The position numbers were made by a program, and so were the translations under genes. This document shows positions 1-8,160 of a stretch of 16,958 nucleotides of DNA, in pieces (the stretch's first letter is position 1; each line of letters starts with the position of its first letter). Source of the DNA: Dehalococcoidia bacterium (GTDB taxonomy: Bacteria > Chloroflexota > Dehalococcoidia > GIF9 > UBA5629); the NCBI GenBank assembly GCA_028715025.1, contig JAQTLG010000006.1, positions 1-16,958 of the forward strand, read 5' to 3'. The notes beneath the pieces are model-generated. The model made no database searches. It had not been told where the DNA came from and saw only the letters and a list, made by a program, of their open reading frames with translations.

Positions 1-2
1 CT

Positions 3-1388
3 TCATTGGGGCACCTCCCAGTTACCGGGATTCATGATGCCGTTAGGATCAAGTAGTTTCTTAATCCGCATCATTAAATTGAGGGTATCGGGATCCATTT
101 TAGACATGGTCATCTGTTGTTCATCGATATTGGGTTTCCACATAACTCCGCCGTTTTCAAGAGCAAAATCAGCGGCTTCATCAAGTGCCTGCTTTGCCCT
201 TTTCATGGTGTCCGGATCAGCCCGGTTAAACGTATAAGAGAAGGAAAACATCATACAATGCCCTCCATCGATCATGCGGGCGGCGGAGGAGTAGAAGAGG
301 TCATATTTATCCGCAAGTTCAGCCAGCTTTTTAACATAAACAGGATACTTCTCCAGCGGGGCTATAGGACCGCTGTATTCAAACCCGCCTCCCTTACTGA
401 CATCCGCGAATCTTGTTGTATCTTTTGAGGGCATGGCCAGCATGGGCGCCTTCATCTCGGGGGGGAGGCTGACAAACCCGCCTTCTCTTCTCTCGAAATA
501 TTCCCATACTGCACGCCAGGCCATCTTCTTCTTAAATTCCACTTCCTCTTCAGTGTCGCCTGTTATATAGAAAAGAATGTAATAATTGCCCCTGAACCTG
601 AGCGGTATCGGCTGAGCGGTAACTACCAGGTCTTCTATCATTTCGGTCCGACCAAGCTTGCGCATGATTTCGGGTACCAGTTCGGCCTCATCGGTGAGGA
701 AAAGCATAGCATCTCGAATCTTCTTGCAGGGATAGAGTCTCAGCGCCAGCTTCGTGATAATACCGGTGGTGCCAAACCAGCCGAAGAACAGGCTGCTCAG
801 GTCCGGCAGCGGCGGCCCCTTGGAGAACCAGTATGGTGAAACAGCGCAGGAGCCGATCTTGCATTTTTCCCCCGTGGGCAGCACTACCTCCAGGCCACAG
901 ACCATGTCGGAGTTGAACCCGTGTTGCTGCGTAAGGCGTCCCTGGCCGTGTATTACCGCGTTCGCTGCGATCGTTGTTATCGGCGGAGAATCAGGTATGC
1001 TGTGACGAAGATGCGGATAATTCTTTAACAGGAAGTTTTTCAGTGCGCCGTGCGTAGTACCGCCTTCCACTATCACATATCCTGCCGACTCATTGACTTC
1101 CAGTATCTGCCCCATCCGCTTCATGTCCAGCAGGATACCGCCTTTTTGCGGGATTATCAGGCCTGTAAGCGAAAGGCCTCCTCCTTTGGGGATAAGAGGT
1201 ATTTTTTCCCTGTTTGCCAGCCTGACTATGGCCTGTATCTCATCAACCGTTGACGGCATGACGACATAATCCGGCTCATGAGGCGGCATCAAGCCCGGGT
1301 CCCTCCCGTACAGGTAAAGCTCCTCTTTATTGTTGGATATGTAATCTTTATCGGTGATCTTGCTGAGTTCCTGTAATATATCTATCAT
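3..1388 (-). CDS. FAD-binding oxidoreductase, GlcD / vanillyl-alcohol oxidase type
   Basis: A 461-residue flavoprotein of the PCMH-type FAD family (glycolate or D-lactate dehydrogenase GlcD, alkyl-DHAP synthase, 4-cresol dehydrogenase, vanillyl-alcohol oxidase). The FAD domain spans about residues 37-220. It opens with the usual Pro-Ser-Thr-Val-Asp-Glu segment (45-50) and contains the glycine-rich loop PKGGGLSLTG (67-76) and the GLEVVLPTG stretch (165-173). The C-terminal LLDPNGIMNPGNW (446-457 region) is the standard end of these oxidases. Its start lies 5 bases after the stop of the upstream iron-sulfur gene, whose tail supplies a GGAGG ribosome site, so the two are probably translated together. 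GlcD-type flavoproteins commonly pair with CCG-domain iron-sulfur partners (GlcF-like), and three such genes lie directly upstream. The family is clear. The substrate (2-hydroxyacid, phenol, lipid or thiol-linked) cannot be told. The stop codon is inside the window, so the gene is complete. Confidence 0.85.
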   Translation of the reverse strand: MIDILQELSKITDKDYISNNKEELYLYGRDPGLMPPHEPDYVVMPSTVDEIQAIVRLANREKIPLIPKGGGLSLTGLIIPQKGGILLDMKRMGQILEVNESAGYVIVEGGTTHGALKNFLLKNYPHLRHSIPDSPPITTIAANAVIHGQGRLTQQHGFNSDMVCGLEVVLPTGEKCKIGSCAVSPYWFSKGPPLPDLSSLFFGWFGTTGIITKLALRLYPCKKIRDAMLFLTDEAELVPEIMRKLGRTEMIEDLVVTAQPIPLRFRGNYYILFYITGDTEEEVEFKKKMAWRAVWEYFERREGGFVSLPPEMKAPMLAMPSKDTTRFADVSKGGGFEYSGPIAPLEKYPVYVKKLAELADKYDLFYSSAARMIDGGHCMMFSFSYTFNRADPDTMKRAKQALDEAADFALENGGVMWKPNIDEQQMTMSKMDPDTLNLMMRIKKLLDPNGIMNPGNWEVPQ

Positions 1389-1393
1389 CTCAG

Positions 1394-2443
1394 CTACACC
1401 TCCGCTTCAATTTTAGACAGTTGGAGGCTTTGAGCCTCCCCTATCGCCAGCCTGCAAAGATCGATCATATGGATGGGCTTTAATCCACGCGCGGCCACCT
1501 TATATGCCAGCGAATCCCAGCAGGCGGGGCAATTGAAAACAACGTATTCGGCGCCTGATTCCAGCATGTCATCTATGTTTCTTTTCTGAACATCATCGGC
1601 CAGGTCTGGGCCCACGCCCATTCTGAAGATCTCGCCACAGCAAAGCGCTGTCTGTTTGTCGTATTTTCGCTTGACCCTTTCAACGCCGATAGCATGGAAG
1701 ATATCGTCAACAAAATGATCAATCTGCGGTATCAACCTGGTGGAGCAGTTTCTCTGGTAGGCCACCTTCAGGTTAAGCGGCGTTACCTGGTATTTGAGAT
1801 TTTTCAGACGCTCTAAAAGATATTCATAATAGTGCACCGGCTTGAAAGGCACTTCAATGCCGTAAGCCGGTGCAATGGAAGTATAAGTAGCGTAGCATTC
1901 GTCATGAAGGCAGACCAGTTCTCTGATGCCGTACTTAACAATGTTCTCGATAATGACAGGCAACCTTTCACGGATGAGGGATGTTTTTGCGTAGTGCAGG
2001 AAAACAGCGTTGCAGAAAAATTCCTGGCCGACTATTACAGAATATTCGATGTCCTGGAACAGCTTGCCGTGAGCAAGTATGTTGAATTGCGGCAGCAGGC
2101 AATAGGACAGCGCCTTTTCTTGCAGCATGCCCACCATATATTTGCCTACAGGCTGGCACTGGTTGATCCACATGGTGATTATCGGTCTGGGAGCAGGTAG
2201 TATCCCCTTTTCTTCCTGCCTGTCAACGATCATGTAGAAAGGATGATTACCGTGTGGGCAGTATTCTTCACAGGCGTAGCAGGTAGTGCAGGCTTCAAGT
2301 ACAAATGAATTCTCCCCATTAATGATTTTCGACCATTGCTGTTTGGCCGCTTTTACGTCAAGCTCAATGTACTGGCATTTGGTGAGGCAAGGTACAGCTT
2401 TGCATTTTGTGCATTTGTCTTTGTCGAATTGAAGCTGTAGCAT
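1394..2443 (-). CDS. CCG-domain iron-sulfur protein, HdrD/GlcF-like (third of the set)
   Basis: A 349-residue electron-transfer or heterodisulfide-reductase-like protein. Two N-terminal [4Fe-4S] motifs are visible. The first has unusual spacing, C11-x2-C14-x4-C19-x3-C23; the second is standard, C52-x2-C55-x2-C58-x3-C62. The C-terminal CCG domain is complete: C233, then C268-C269-G, then C305-x2-C308. The first CCG-like half is degenerate, with a CLHDEC element at 178-183. The ATG at 2443 has an AGGAGG ribosome site 11 bases upstream. A 78-base gap separates it from the preceding paralogue, and 5 bases separate it from the FAD oxidase that follows, its likely partner. It is shorter than the two upstream paralogues and lacks their shared C-terminal HRxRQRA element. 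Soluble by appearance. Exact function unknown. Confidence 0.82.
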   Translation of the reverse strand: MLQLQFDKDKCTKCKAVPCLTKCQYIELDVKAAKQQWSKIINGENSFVLEACTTCYACEEYCPHGNHPFYMIVDRQEEKGILPAPRPIITMWINQCQPVGKYMVGMLQEKALSYCLLPQFNILAHGKLFQDIEYSVIVGQEFFCNAVFLHYAKTSLIRERLPVIIENIVKYGIRELVCLHDECYATYTSIAPAYGIEVPFKPVHYYEYLLERLKNLKYQVTPLNLKVAYQRNCSTRLIPQIDHFVDDIFHAIGVERVKRKYDKQTALCCGEIFRMGVGPDLADDVQKRNIDDMLESGAEYVVFNCPACWDSLAYKVAARGLKPIHMIDLCRLAIGEAQSLQLSKIEAEV

Positions 2444-2521
2444 GGCGCTGCTAACCTCCTGTGTCTGAACTCATGTAATTATTATTATATTGGTTTCAGC
2501 ATGTTTCGCTTTGTTCCGGTG

Positions 2522-3721
2522 CTAAATAGTAGGTCTAAAACGTGAGCGGGATAATAATTTGGGCGTCTGGTTGATCAGTGTTCCGCTAAACATGGTAAGG
2601 GCACGCTGCCTGATTCTGCGATGAGGTGTCTCGCCGGCTGCCATCTGCACCAGTTCAAGCAGGTGATAAATCTGCTGAGCTCCCGGGTATAGCAGGCTAC
2701 CGGAACCAAGCATCTGCAGGCAACCTGCGCAATAAACGCAGAGTATATCCGCTTTCGTACTTTTTGCCTCAAGCAGTCTTTTCAGCGTGGAACGTGTCAG
2801 TTCTATGGTATTATAACAGCTCTCAATGCTGAAACCGGCGCCGATACCGCAGCAAACCATCCTGTCCCGGCTGCGCGGCATCTCAATCACCTCAATACCG
2901 ATATGCTGGAGTATCTTGCGCGGAAGCTCGATATAGTCCGGCTCCAGGAACTTGGAATAGCAGGAGTCCTGTATGGTCGCGCGCAGGTTGAGCTTGCATT
3001 CAACTTTGATCCTGCCGCTCTGCAGTTCCTCCCAGAGAAAGCGTACTAGAGGTTTAAATTCAGCTTCGAATTTAATGCCCAGGCGCTCGGGCATTACTTT
3101 GGTGAAGAGGAAAGTGCCTGCTGTGCACATCATGAAAATATTTTTGGCTCCCATATCTCTAAAGCGTGCCTGCATGCGTTTGCCCTGAGCTTCCGCCAGG
3201 TCGAAATAGCCGGTGCGAAAGTAGGTTTCAGCGCAGCACCAGGAGAGACCCCCGCGGATTGGTATTTTGGGCAAAAGCGATGTCTCTGTAAGGTAAGGAA
3301 CAGTACAAACATTGCACCCGGGATAGATGAATTCCTCACAGGGCGAGATGTCGTCCCAGCTTGCCAGCCTGGCCTTTTCATCAGCGGGAAGGCGTTGTAT
3401 AACATAGCTGCGGAAATTTATCGGTTCGAGCGGCTGAAAATAGCGTGCCCGTTCCAGGAGGCCGCGACTGCGGTAAATCTCCGACCAGTGATGGACGATT
3501 GTCTCGCATGGATTGGCCTGGTTCGGGCAATAAGTATCGCAGTTGAAACAGCCTGTACAGGCCTTTGATACTTGAGGGCTTATTTCACCCCGGTTGATTT
3601 TAAGTTTCTCACGTTTGGCAACTTCCAGAGGCAGGTTAAGCTCCGGACAGCGAGAAAGGCATTCCCCGCACAGCTTGCAGTTCTTAATATTATGAAACTG
3701 GTATTTCCCCTGATCCATCAT
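2522..3721 (-). CDS. CCG-domain iron-sulfur protein, HdrD/DsrK-like (second of the set)
   Basis: A 399-residue protein with two ferredoxin-type [4Fe-4S] motifs (C15, C18, C21, C25 and C55, C58, C61, C65) and two CCG-type domains. The C-terminal CCG domain is complete (C254, C290-C291-G, C331-x2-C334). The N-terminal one is altered but still cysteine-rich (GCNVC at 135-139, WCCAE at 161-165, C199). In HdrB, HdrD and DsrK such CCG cysteines hold the special cluster that cleaves disulfides. The start codon lies inside the end of the preceding paralogue (32-base overlap). The first cluster cysteine is residue 15 and no later start precedes it, so the overlap is real and suggests translational coupling. 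A G-rich ribosome site (AAGGGGG) precedes the ATG. It shares the C-terminal pattern YHLLELV, then HRxxRQRA, with its upstream neighbour, so the pair looks like an old tandem duplication. Confidence 0.82.
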   Translation of the reverse strand: MMDQGKYQFHNIKNCKLCGECLSRCPELNLPLEVAKREKLKINRGEISPQVSKACTGCFNCDTYCPNQANPCETIVHHWSEIYRSRGLLERARYFQPLEPINFRSYVIQRLPADEKARLASWDDISPCEEFIYPGCNVCTVPYLTETSLLPKIPIRGGLSWCCAETYFRTGYFDLAEAQGKRMQARFRDMGAKNIFMMCTAGTFLFTKVMPERLGIKFEAEFKPLVRFLWEELQSGRIKVECKLNLRATIQDSCYSKFLEPDYIELPRKILQHIGIEVIEMPRSRDRMVCCGIGAGFSIESCYNTIELTRSTLKRLLEAKSTKADILCVYCAGCLQMLGSGSLLYPGAQQIYHLLELVQMAAGETPHRRIRQRALTMFSGTLINQTPKLLSRSRFRPTI

Positions 3722-5084
3722 GTCTCAACCCCCTTCTAAAATATATAATCAGCCTGACGGTAAAGTGCAGAATGCCGAGAGTTACGATATTACGGAAGGC
3801 AACGCTACTGTAAAGGGTGTCTAAAAATTTTAGCAGGCGTGTTGATTCAGAGCCGATATCATCCGGTGATAGCTCGCGTTCGAACAAACTTAAATCTATA
3901 TAAAAGCGACGACGGGCAGCGTCGTTGAATCCCATGCGCAGGATATTCGCCGTTATGATGGCTATGATCTGAAATGCTCGCTGTCGCGTACGGTGCAGCG
4001 GTTTGTTCCCCCGCGCCATCTCTACCAGCTCAAGCAGGTGATACAGTTCCAACCTGCTGCCGTAAAGCTCCCTCACCACAGAAAAGATAAAATAGCAGGC
4101 AGAGCAGTACGTCACCAGGCAATCTGCACCGGACCGCTCGGCTTCCTTCAGCCGTTTGGATCCATGTTCGATCAGGTCCAGCAGACTGAATTTTCCGGCG
4201 GCGGCGCCAAATCCGCAGCAGAGGGAGTCCCGACAGTTATGCGGCATCTCCACCAGATCGGCGCCACAAGCCGATGCTATTTCCCTGGCTGCTCGCCACA
4301 GGGTGTCACCTTCGCTTTTGGAAAAGCAGTTATCGTGTATAGCGATACGTCGCCGGATGGGCGTGATTAGCGATAGGCTGCCTGAATGCAGCTGCTGGAG
4401 CAGCCATTGCTCGAGAGTGATGACATTGCTGTTGATGTGTATGCCAAATTTCTCTGGCAGTATGATAGTCAGCATCGCGTGTTCTGCGGCCATCATGGTC
4501 ACTATGCGACGGGGCCTCAAGTCTTCAAGCACTTTTTTCACACGCAGGCCGGCCTTTTCCACAACATCCAGCAACCCTAGCTGATATATATGGCCCCCGC
4601 TGCACCAGAGGCGCTCATCACCATAGATTGTCAGGTCTGTTAGCAGCGAGTTGTCAGCCAAGTAAGGCGAAAAGGAGCTGAAACAGCCGGTCAGCAGTAT
4701 ATCTTTTCCCTGCTTGCCCTCCATATTTCTCCAGTTCCTGATCTGATCTTTCTCATCGGTGGGAAGCAATGGATATAGCTGACTCCATATAGAAGATATA
4801 TCGCCTGGAATTACCATACGGGCAATAGCCGGCAGTCCCAGCCTTAAATAGCGCTCATGCCAGCGCAACAGGATCAATTCGTAAGGGTGGCAGTTGTTGG
4901 GGCAGTAGGAATTGCACGAAAAGCAGGTGGTGCACGAGTCGAGTACGCCGCTGTCAAGGCCTTTATTAAGCTTGTCCTTAGCCGCGCGAGCGAGCACTGG
5001 ACTGAAATTCAAAACGGGACAACTGGAAAGGCAAGTACCGCAAAGCCGACAACAACTCGCGTCGAAAAAATTCTTATTGACCAC
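3690..5084 (-). CDS. CCG-domain iron-sulfur protein with C-terminal hydrophobic tail (first of the set)
   Basis: A 464-residue HdrD/DsrK-like protein. It has two [4Fe-4S] motifs (C12, C15, C18, C22 and C51, C54, C57, C61). Its N-terminal CCG half is degraded (C134, then WCSGG at 160-164, with no closing CxxC). Its C-terminal CCG domain is complete (C253, C289-C290-G, C327-x2-C330). Unlike its two paralogues it carries about 95 extra residues after the CCG domain, ending in a hydrophobic stretch at about 432-449 followed by arginines, which could anchor it to the membrane. The only start before the first cluster is GTG at 5084, with GAGG about 6 bases upstream; no other start codon lies between it and an in-frame stop at 5127-5129. 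It sits 197 bases after dsrK and overlaps the next gene by 32 bases. It likely passes electrons between the FAD oxidase module and membrane carriers or DsrMK. This role is inferred. Confidence 0.8.
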   Translation of the reverse strand: MVNKNFFDASCCRLCGTCLSSCPVLNFSPVLARAAKDKLNKGLDSGVLDSCTTCFSCNSYCPNNCHPYELILLRWHERYLRLGLPAIARMVIPGDISSIWSQLYPLLPTDEKDQIRNWRNMEGKQGKDILLTGCFSSFSPYLADNSLLTDLTIYGDERLWCSGGHIYQLGLLDVVEKAGLRVKKVLEDLRPRRIVTMMAAEHAMLTIILPEKFGIHINSNVITLEQWLLQQLHSGSLSLITPIRRRIAIHDNCFSKSEGDTLWRAAREIASACGADLVEMPHNCRDSLCCGFGAAAGKFSLLDLIEHGSKRLKEAERSGADCLVTYCSACYFIFSVVRELYGSRLELYHLLELVEMARGNKPLHRTRQRAFQIIAIITANILRMGFNDAARRRFYIDLSLFERELSPDDIGSESTRLLKFLDTLYSSVAFRNIVTLGILHFTVRLIIYFRRGLRHDGSGEIPVS

Positions 5085-5281
5085 CGCGACCTCAGCAAGA
5101 TTATAACTTATAGGCGATATTGGTATTTAGTCAGGTTACAGGCAAATCCTCAATATATTTTATCAGTTTGGTGAATGGAAGGTACTGCCTGTATGGGTTG
5201 GGGTGAGCTGATTGTATCCTCAATAAGTAGTGCAGCTTCTCGGCGCTACAAGCGATATTACTATTTCTCTAAGCTTTCGAA
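5085..5281. other. Intergenic region between dsrK and the CCG-protein cluster
   Basis: A 197-base gap with no reading frame I can support and no convincing terminator. A small CGCT-TGT-AGCG hairpin (about 5245-5255) lacks a T tract. TATAAT (minus strand, 5105-5100) and TATAAG (5112-5107) lie just before the GTG start of the next gene, the latter with a weak CTGACT about 16 bases upstream. Either could allow separate transcription of the downstream module, but the TATAAT is too close to leave room for a leader. Read-through from dsrK remains possible. Confidence 0.4.
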
Positions 5282-6889
5282 CTACGATGTTTCCCAGTTG
5301 ATGAACTGACCTTTAACATCCACCATGGCATTGGCTATAAGGTCAACCAGTCCTCCGTAGTAAATGCCGTGCTTTTCAGTTAGTCTATAGCGGGATAGCA
5401 GATCGCGTATCATACCCTTGCAGTTGGAACAGGGAGCACATACGTATTTATGAATTTCGGGATTCATGACATCCCCGAAGGTAGTAAGTATCTGTTTTAG
5501 CTTCATTCGGCCGGAGACTGATGATCGCCAATCTGAGAAGTTATTTGAGTCCATGATAGCGAAACCGCTGCCGCCGCCGCAGCAGTAATTATCCACACCG
5601 TGCGGCTCCATTTCACGAAAATCAGGGCATATTTTCCTCAGGATTCGTCTCTGCGGCTCAACAATGCCGCTCAGTCGTACCAGGTTACATGGATCATGCA
5701 AGGTAACGGGGAAGTTATTTTTAGACCTGTCCAGCCTGATCTTATCGTTTAAGACGATGTCTTCAAGCAACGGTATTGCGCTTTCGCGGGGTATATTAAG
5801 ATCGCCGGTCAATACACGATCAGAAACTACCAGCATGGCCTTATGTGCATGGCCGCACTCTCCCACCATCATGCGATTGACCTTGAGGTCCCTGGCCGCC
5901 TGGGCATGACGGGCAGCAATGCGCGCAAGCTGGACATCATCGTACCAAACGCCGTAATTCACCGCGTCATAGGCTACCAGGCTGCTTGAAAGTGTCCAGT
6001 CAACGCCGGCGGCATCGAAGATGATGGCAAAGGCCTCGATATTCTCCGGCCAGGAAATGAACTCGCCGGCATTGTGCAGCAATAATATATCAGCGCCCTC
6101 CTTATCTACCGGTATCCTGATAGTTTTACCAGTGATCTCCTCAATCTCGCCTTCGATGAAATCGATGAAGCTGGCCAGGGCTTTGGGTGAAGTGCCTGTA
6201 CTTGATCCAACTTTTAGATGTTGGACGGTGCCCAGTTGATGCAATTCTTTGGGTGCTATATCCATCTCTTGGCTGAACAACTTGCGCAGCTCATGTGTAA
6301 TCAGGCCGTTGTCCACACCGATGGGACATGATTGTGCACACCTGCGGCACAGTGTACAACGATATGACAGCTCTGCCAGCCTCGCTATGGTTTTAAAGTT
6401 GAGGTCGATGTCGCTGCCGGTGAATTTAGAGAGTAGTTTGCCCTCTTTCTTGAGATATTTTCGAATTATTCGGCGTAAAACCTCGGTCCGGTAAGTGGGA
6501 CGGTAGATCTCCTGCCTGCCGCTTTCGGTGAAAACCGGACAGGCTTCCGAGCAGTTCTGACATTTGGCGCAGTTCTCCAGCGAAAGCATCAGCGGTTGGA
6601 GAAAGGTCCAGTTGTTCTCCTTTGACAGCAGTTTTTTCAGGCCGGCGATGAATTTTCTGACAAAATCCTCTTCCTCTTGTTTGTTCTGCGGTTTTACCAG
6701 TCCGATAGCTGATATACCATCGAGCGAAGCATCAAATCTGTCCTTCTGCTCACCTGTTAATTGCTTGATACCCGGTTCATCAGCAGGATCATCAAGCGGA
6801 GCAGGCAGACGGGAAAGGTCGGCCTTATCGATGTCGACCATCTGGCCTTCAATCTTGCCGATATCTCTGAGCGTTATTTTTTTCTTCAT
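5282..6889 (-). CDS. dsrK: Sulfite reduction-associated complex DsrMK, iron-sulfur subunit DsrK
   Basis: The catalytic cytoplasmic subunit of DsrMK, related to heterodisulfide reductase HdrD. It takes electrons from the membrane cytochrome DsrM and is thought to reduce the DsrC trisulfide formed during sulfite reduction. The 535-residue protein has ferredoxin motifs C107-x2-C110-x2-C113-x3-C117-P and C178-x2-C181-x2-C184-x3-C188-P. An ECGHAHK element follows at 344-350. The C-terminal CCG domain has C401, C436-C437-G-G-G and C484-x2-C487-x2-C490. Its ATG overlaps the dsrM stop in an ATGA arrangement, the usual sign of a fixed stoichiometric pair. It is the last gene of the recognisable dsr run. 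Length and motifs match the family, and nothing is missing. An HdrD annotation is possible by similarity alone, but the context makes dsrK secure. Confidence 0.95.
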   Translation of the reverse strand: MKKKITLRDIGKIEGQMVDIDKADLSRLPAPLDDPADEPGIKQLTGEQKDRFDASLDGISAIGLVKPQNKQEEEDFVRKFIAGLKKLLSKENNWTFLQPLMLSLENCAKCQNCSEACPVFTESGRQEIYRPTYRTEVLRRIIRKYLKKEGKLLSKFTGSDIDLNFKTIARLAELSYRCTLCRRCAQSCPIGVDNGLITHELRKLFSQEMDIAPKELHQLGTVQHLKVGSSTGTSPKALASFIDFIEGEIEEITGKTIRIPVDKEGADILLLHNAGEFISWPENIEAFAIIFDAAGVDWTLSSSLVAYDAVNYGVWYDDVQLARIAARHAQAARDLKVNRMMVGECGHAHKAMLVVSDRVLTGDLNIPRESAIPLLEDIVLNDKIRLDRSKNNFPVTLHDPCNLVRLSGIVEPQRRILRKICPDFREMEPHGVDNYCCGGGSGFAIMDSNNFSDWRSSVSGRMKLKQILTTFGDVMNPEIHKYVCAPCSNCKGMIRDLLSRYRLTEKHGIYYGGLVDLIANAMVDVKGQFINWETS

Positions 6890-7812
6890 TTCTCTGTTTT
6901 GTCGGTGGCGCCGCTACTTTGCACCTGCTCGGACCAGCTTTGTCCTGTATGGATATGGGGCGCCGACCAGTCGGTCGACTGATTAAGCTGTGCCTGCAGT
7001 TTCTTCTCCAGGCCGGTGCCGGGTTTATTCGGTTCATCATCCCAGCGTACCTTGTGGTATGTGAAATATTTGGCTACATAGTGCATCATGCGGGTAAACG
7101 GCATATAAGCCAACAGCAGGCATGACAGCACGATGTTGATTGTCATAATGGGGCCGATTTCCGGGAAATTAAACGTGATGAGACTTTTCACATAGCCCCG
7201 GGACACATCGAAGGAGGGGTCTTCCATAATCCAGAAAAGAAGGCCGGTCAGGAAAACGAGCAATATACCTGTGAGATTGAAATAATCGATGGGCGCCGTG
7301 TAATTTCTAAGGTCTTCGTCGTAAGACCGCTTGATCAGTAGCCCGGTAGTACCGAAGATACCGAGTATAAAGGCGGCGACACCGGATATGAGAGTTAGGT
7401 AGTAAACAAGCGGAATCCCGAAATAAGGCGATGTTGAGGAAATACTCAGTCCGTTCAGTGTAAATATTGATCCTGCCAGGAGCATTACTACCCAGGCCAC
7501 CAGCAGAAACAATCCGAGGTGGAAGGGATATACAAAGCTCCAGAATCTCCGGTTGCTGTAAAAATACTCTCGAAAGAAAACAATCTCCCGAAGAAATACG
7601 GTTGATTCTCCCAACAGGTTAATTTTACGTGGCCGGTGCCACCAATCTTCTTCCTCAAGGTACGACCCACCATAGGGCCTTCCAACCTCATGCGCAACCG
7701 GGTAGAGCTCCCAACGCAGATGGACGGGCAGCGAAGCGTATTTATATGCCCTCCAGACAATCCCGCTTATGAAGATCAGAAGGCAGCAATAGGTGAGCAG
7801 CAGAAGCCACAT
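6886..7812 (-). CDS. dsrM: DsrMK complex membrane cytochrome b subunit DsrM
   Basis: A NarI-like di-haem cytochrome b that probably oxidises menaquinol in the membrane and passes electrons to DsrK. The 308-residue protein has about five hydrophobic segments (roughly 2-20, 93-118, 131-160, 178-195 and 220-240). Candidate haem-ligand histidines are H98 in YPFHLG and H244 and H253 after the last segment. The C-terminal 55 residues are hydrophilic and probably cytoplasmic, near DsrK. It starts at ATG 7812, 12 bases after dsrC, with only a weak AAGA ribosome site, and overlaps dsrK by 4 bases. No dsrJ, dsrO or dsrP follows, so this is the two-subunit form of the complex. That form occurs in several Gram-positive and archaeal sulfite reducers. 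Confidence 0.93.
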   Translation of the reverse strand: MWLLLLTYCCLLIFISGIVWRAYKYASLPVHLRWELYPVAHEVGRPYGGSYLEEEDWWHRPRKINLLGESTVFLREIVFFREYFYSNRRFWSFVYPFHLGLFLLVAWVVMLLAGSIFTLNGLSISSTSPYFGIPLVYYLTLISGVAAFILGIFGTTGLLIKRSYDEDLRNYTAPIDYFNLTGILLVFLTGLLFWIMEDPSFDVSRGYVKSLITFNFPEIGPIMTINIVLSCLLLAYMPFTRMMHYVAKYFTYHKVRWDDEPNKPGTGLEKKLQAQLNQSTDWSAPHIHTGQSWSEQVQSSGATDKTEK

Positions 7813-7824
7813 AGATAATCTTCT

Positions 7825-8142
7825 TTATACACAGCCAGTGGGTTTTGGCAGTCCTGCTATTTTGCAGGCGCCCTTGGCCGGTCCACCCGGGAAAAGCTTG
7901 TAAATGGTCTTGAGGTCAAAGCCCGTCTGCTTGGTGACCATCCTGATGGGTGGAGCTATCTCAAATTCGAGAAAATAATTGCGCAGGTAATTAATCACCT
8001 TCCAGTGGTCCTCGCTCATGGGATATGCCTCTTCTGTCTTTGCGATATCCTCGGCTACGGCCTTATCCCATTTTTCAGGCTCCTGTATGAAGCCGTCCTC
8101 ATCTATTTCGAGTTCTTTTCCGCCAAGCGTAACTTTAGGCAT
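7825..8142 (-). CDS. dsrC: DsrC, sulfur-carrier co-substrate of dissimilatory sulfite reductase
   Basis: A 105-residue DsrC. It accepts the sulfur of sulfite at DsrAB as a trisulfide between its two C-terminal cysteines, and the trisulfide is then reduced by DsrMK. The C-terminal arm ends GACKIAGLPKPTGCV, with Cys93 and the penultimate Cys104 in the CX10C spacing that marks true DsrC rather than TusE or single-cysteine relatives. I chose ATG 8142 over the in-frame TTG two codons upstream (8148). The AGGAG site is 8 bases from the ATG but only 2 from the TTG, and the ATG start gives the usual family length. The gene lies 12 bases after the YHS gene and 12 before dsrM. Placement inside the dsr operon is not universal, since dsrC is often unlinked. 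Here it argues for matched expression with DsrAB and DsrMK. Confidence 0.96.
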   Translation of the reverse strand: MPKVTLGGKELEIDEDGFIQEPEKWDKAVAEDIAKTEEAYPMSEDHWKVINYLRNYFLEFEIAPPIRMVTKQTGFDLKTIYKLFPGGPAKGACKIAGLPKPTGCV

Positions 8143-8160
8143 GCTCAATTCTCCTGTTGT

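Noticed and set aside
2444..2521. TATAAT-like box in the 78-base gap between two CCG genes
   Set aside because: The region about 17 bases upstream (AAAGCG) does not resemble a -35 element, so I see no support for an internal promoter.
5100..5105. TATAAT box just before the CCG-protein GTG start, as a definite promoter
   Set aside because: No matching -35 lies at a proper distance, and transcription would begin almost at the ribosome site. AT-rich sequence gives such boxes often.
8143..8148. TTG start for dsrC
   Set aside because: The AGGAG site is only 2 bases from the TTG but 8 from the ATG at 8142, and the ATG start gives the normal DsrC length.
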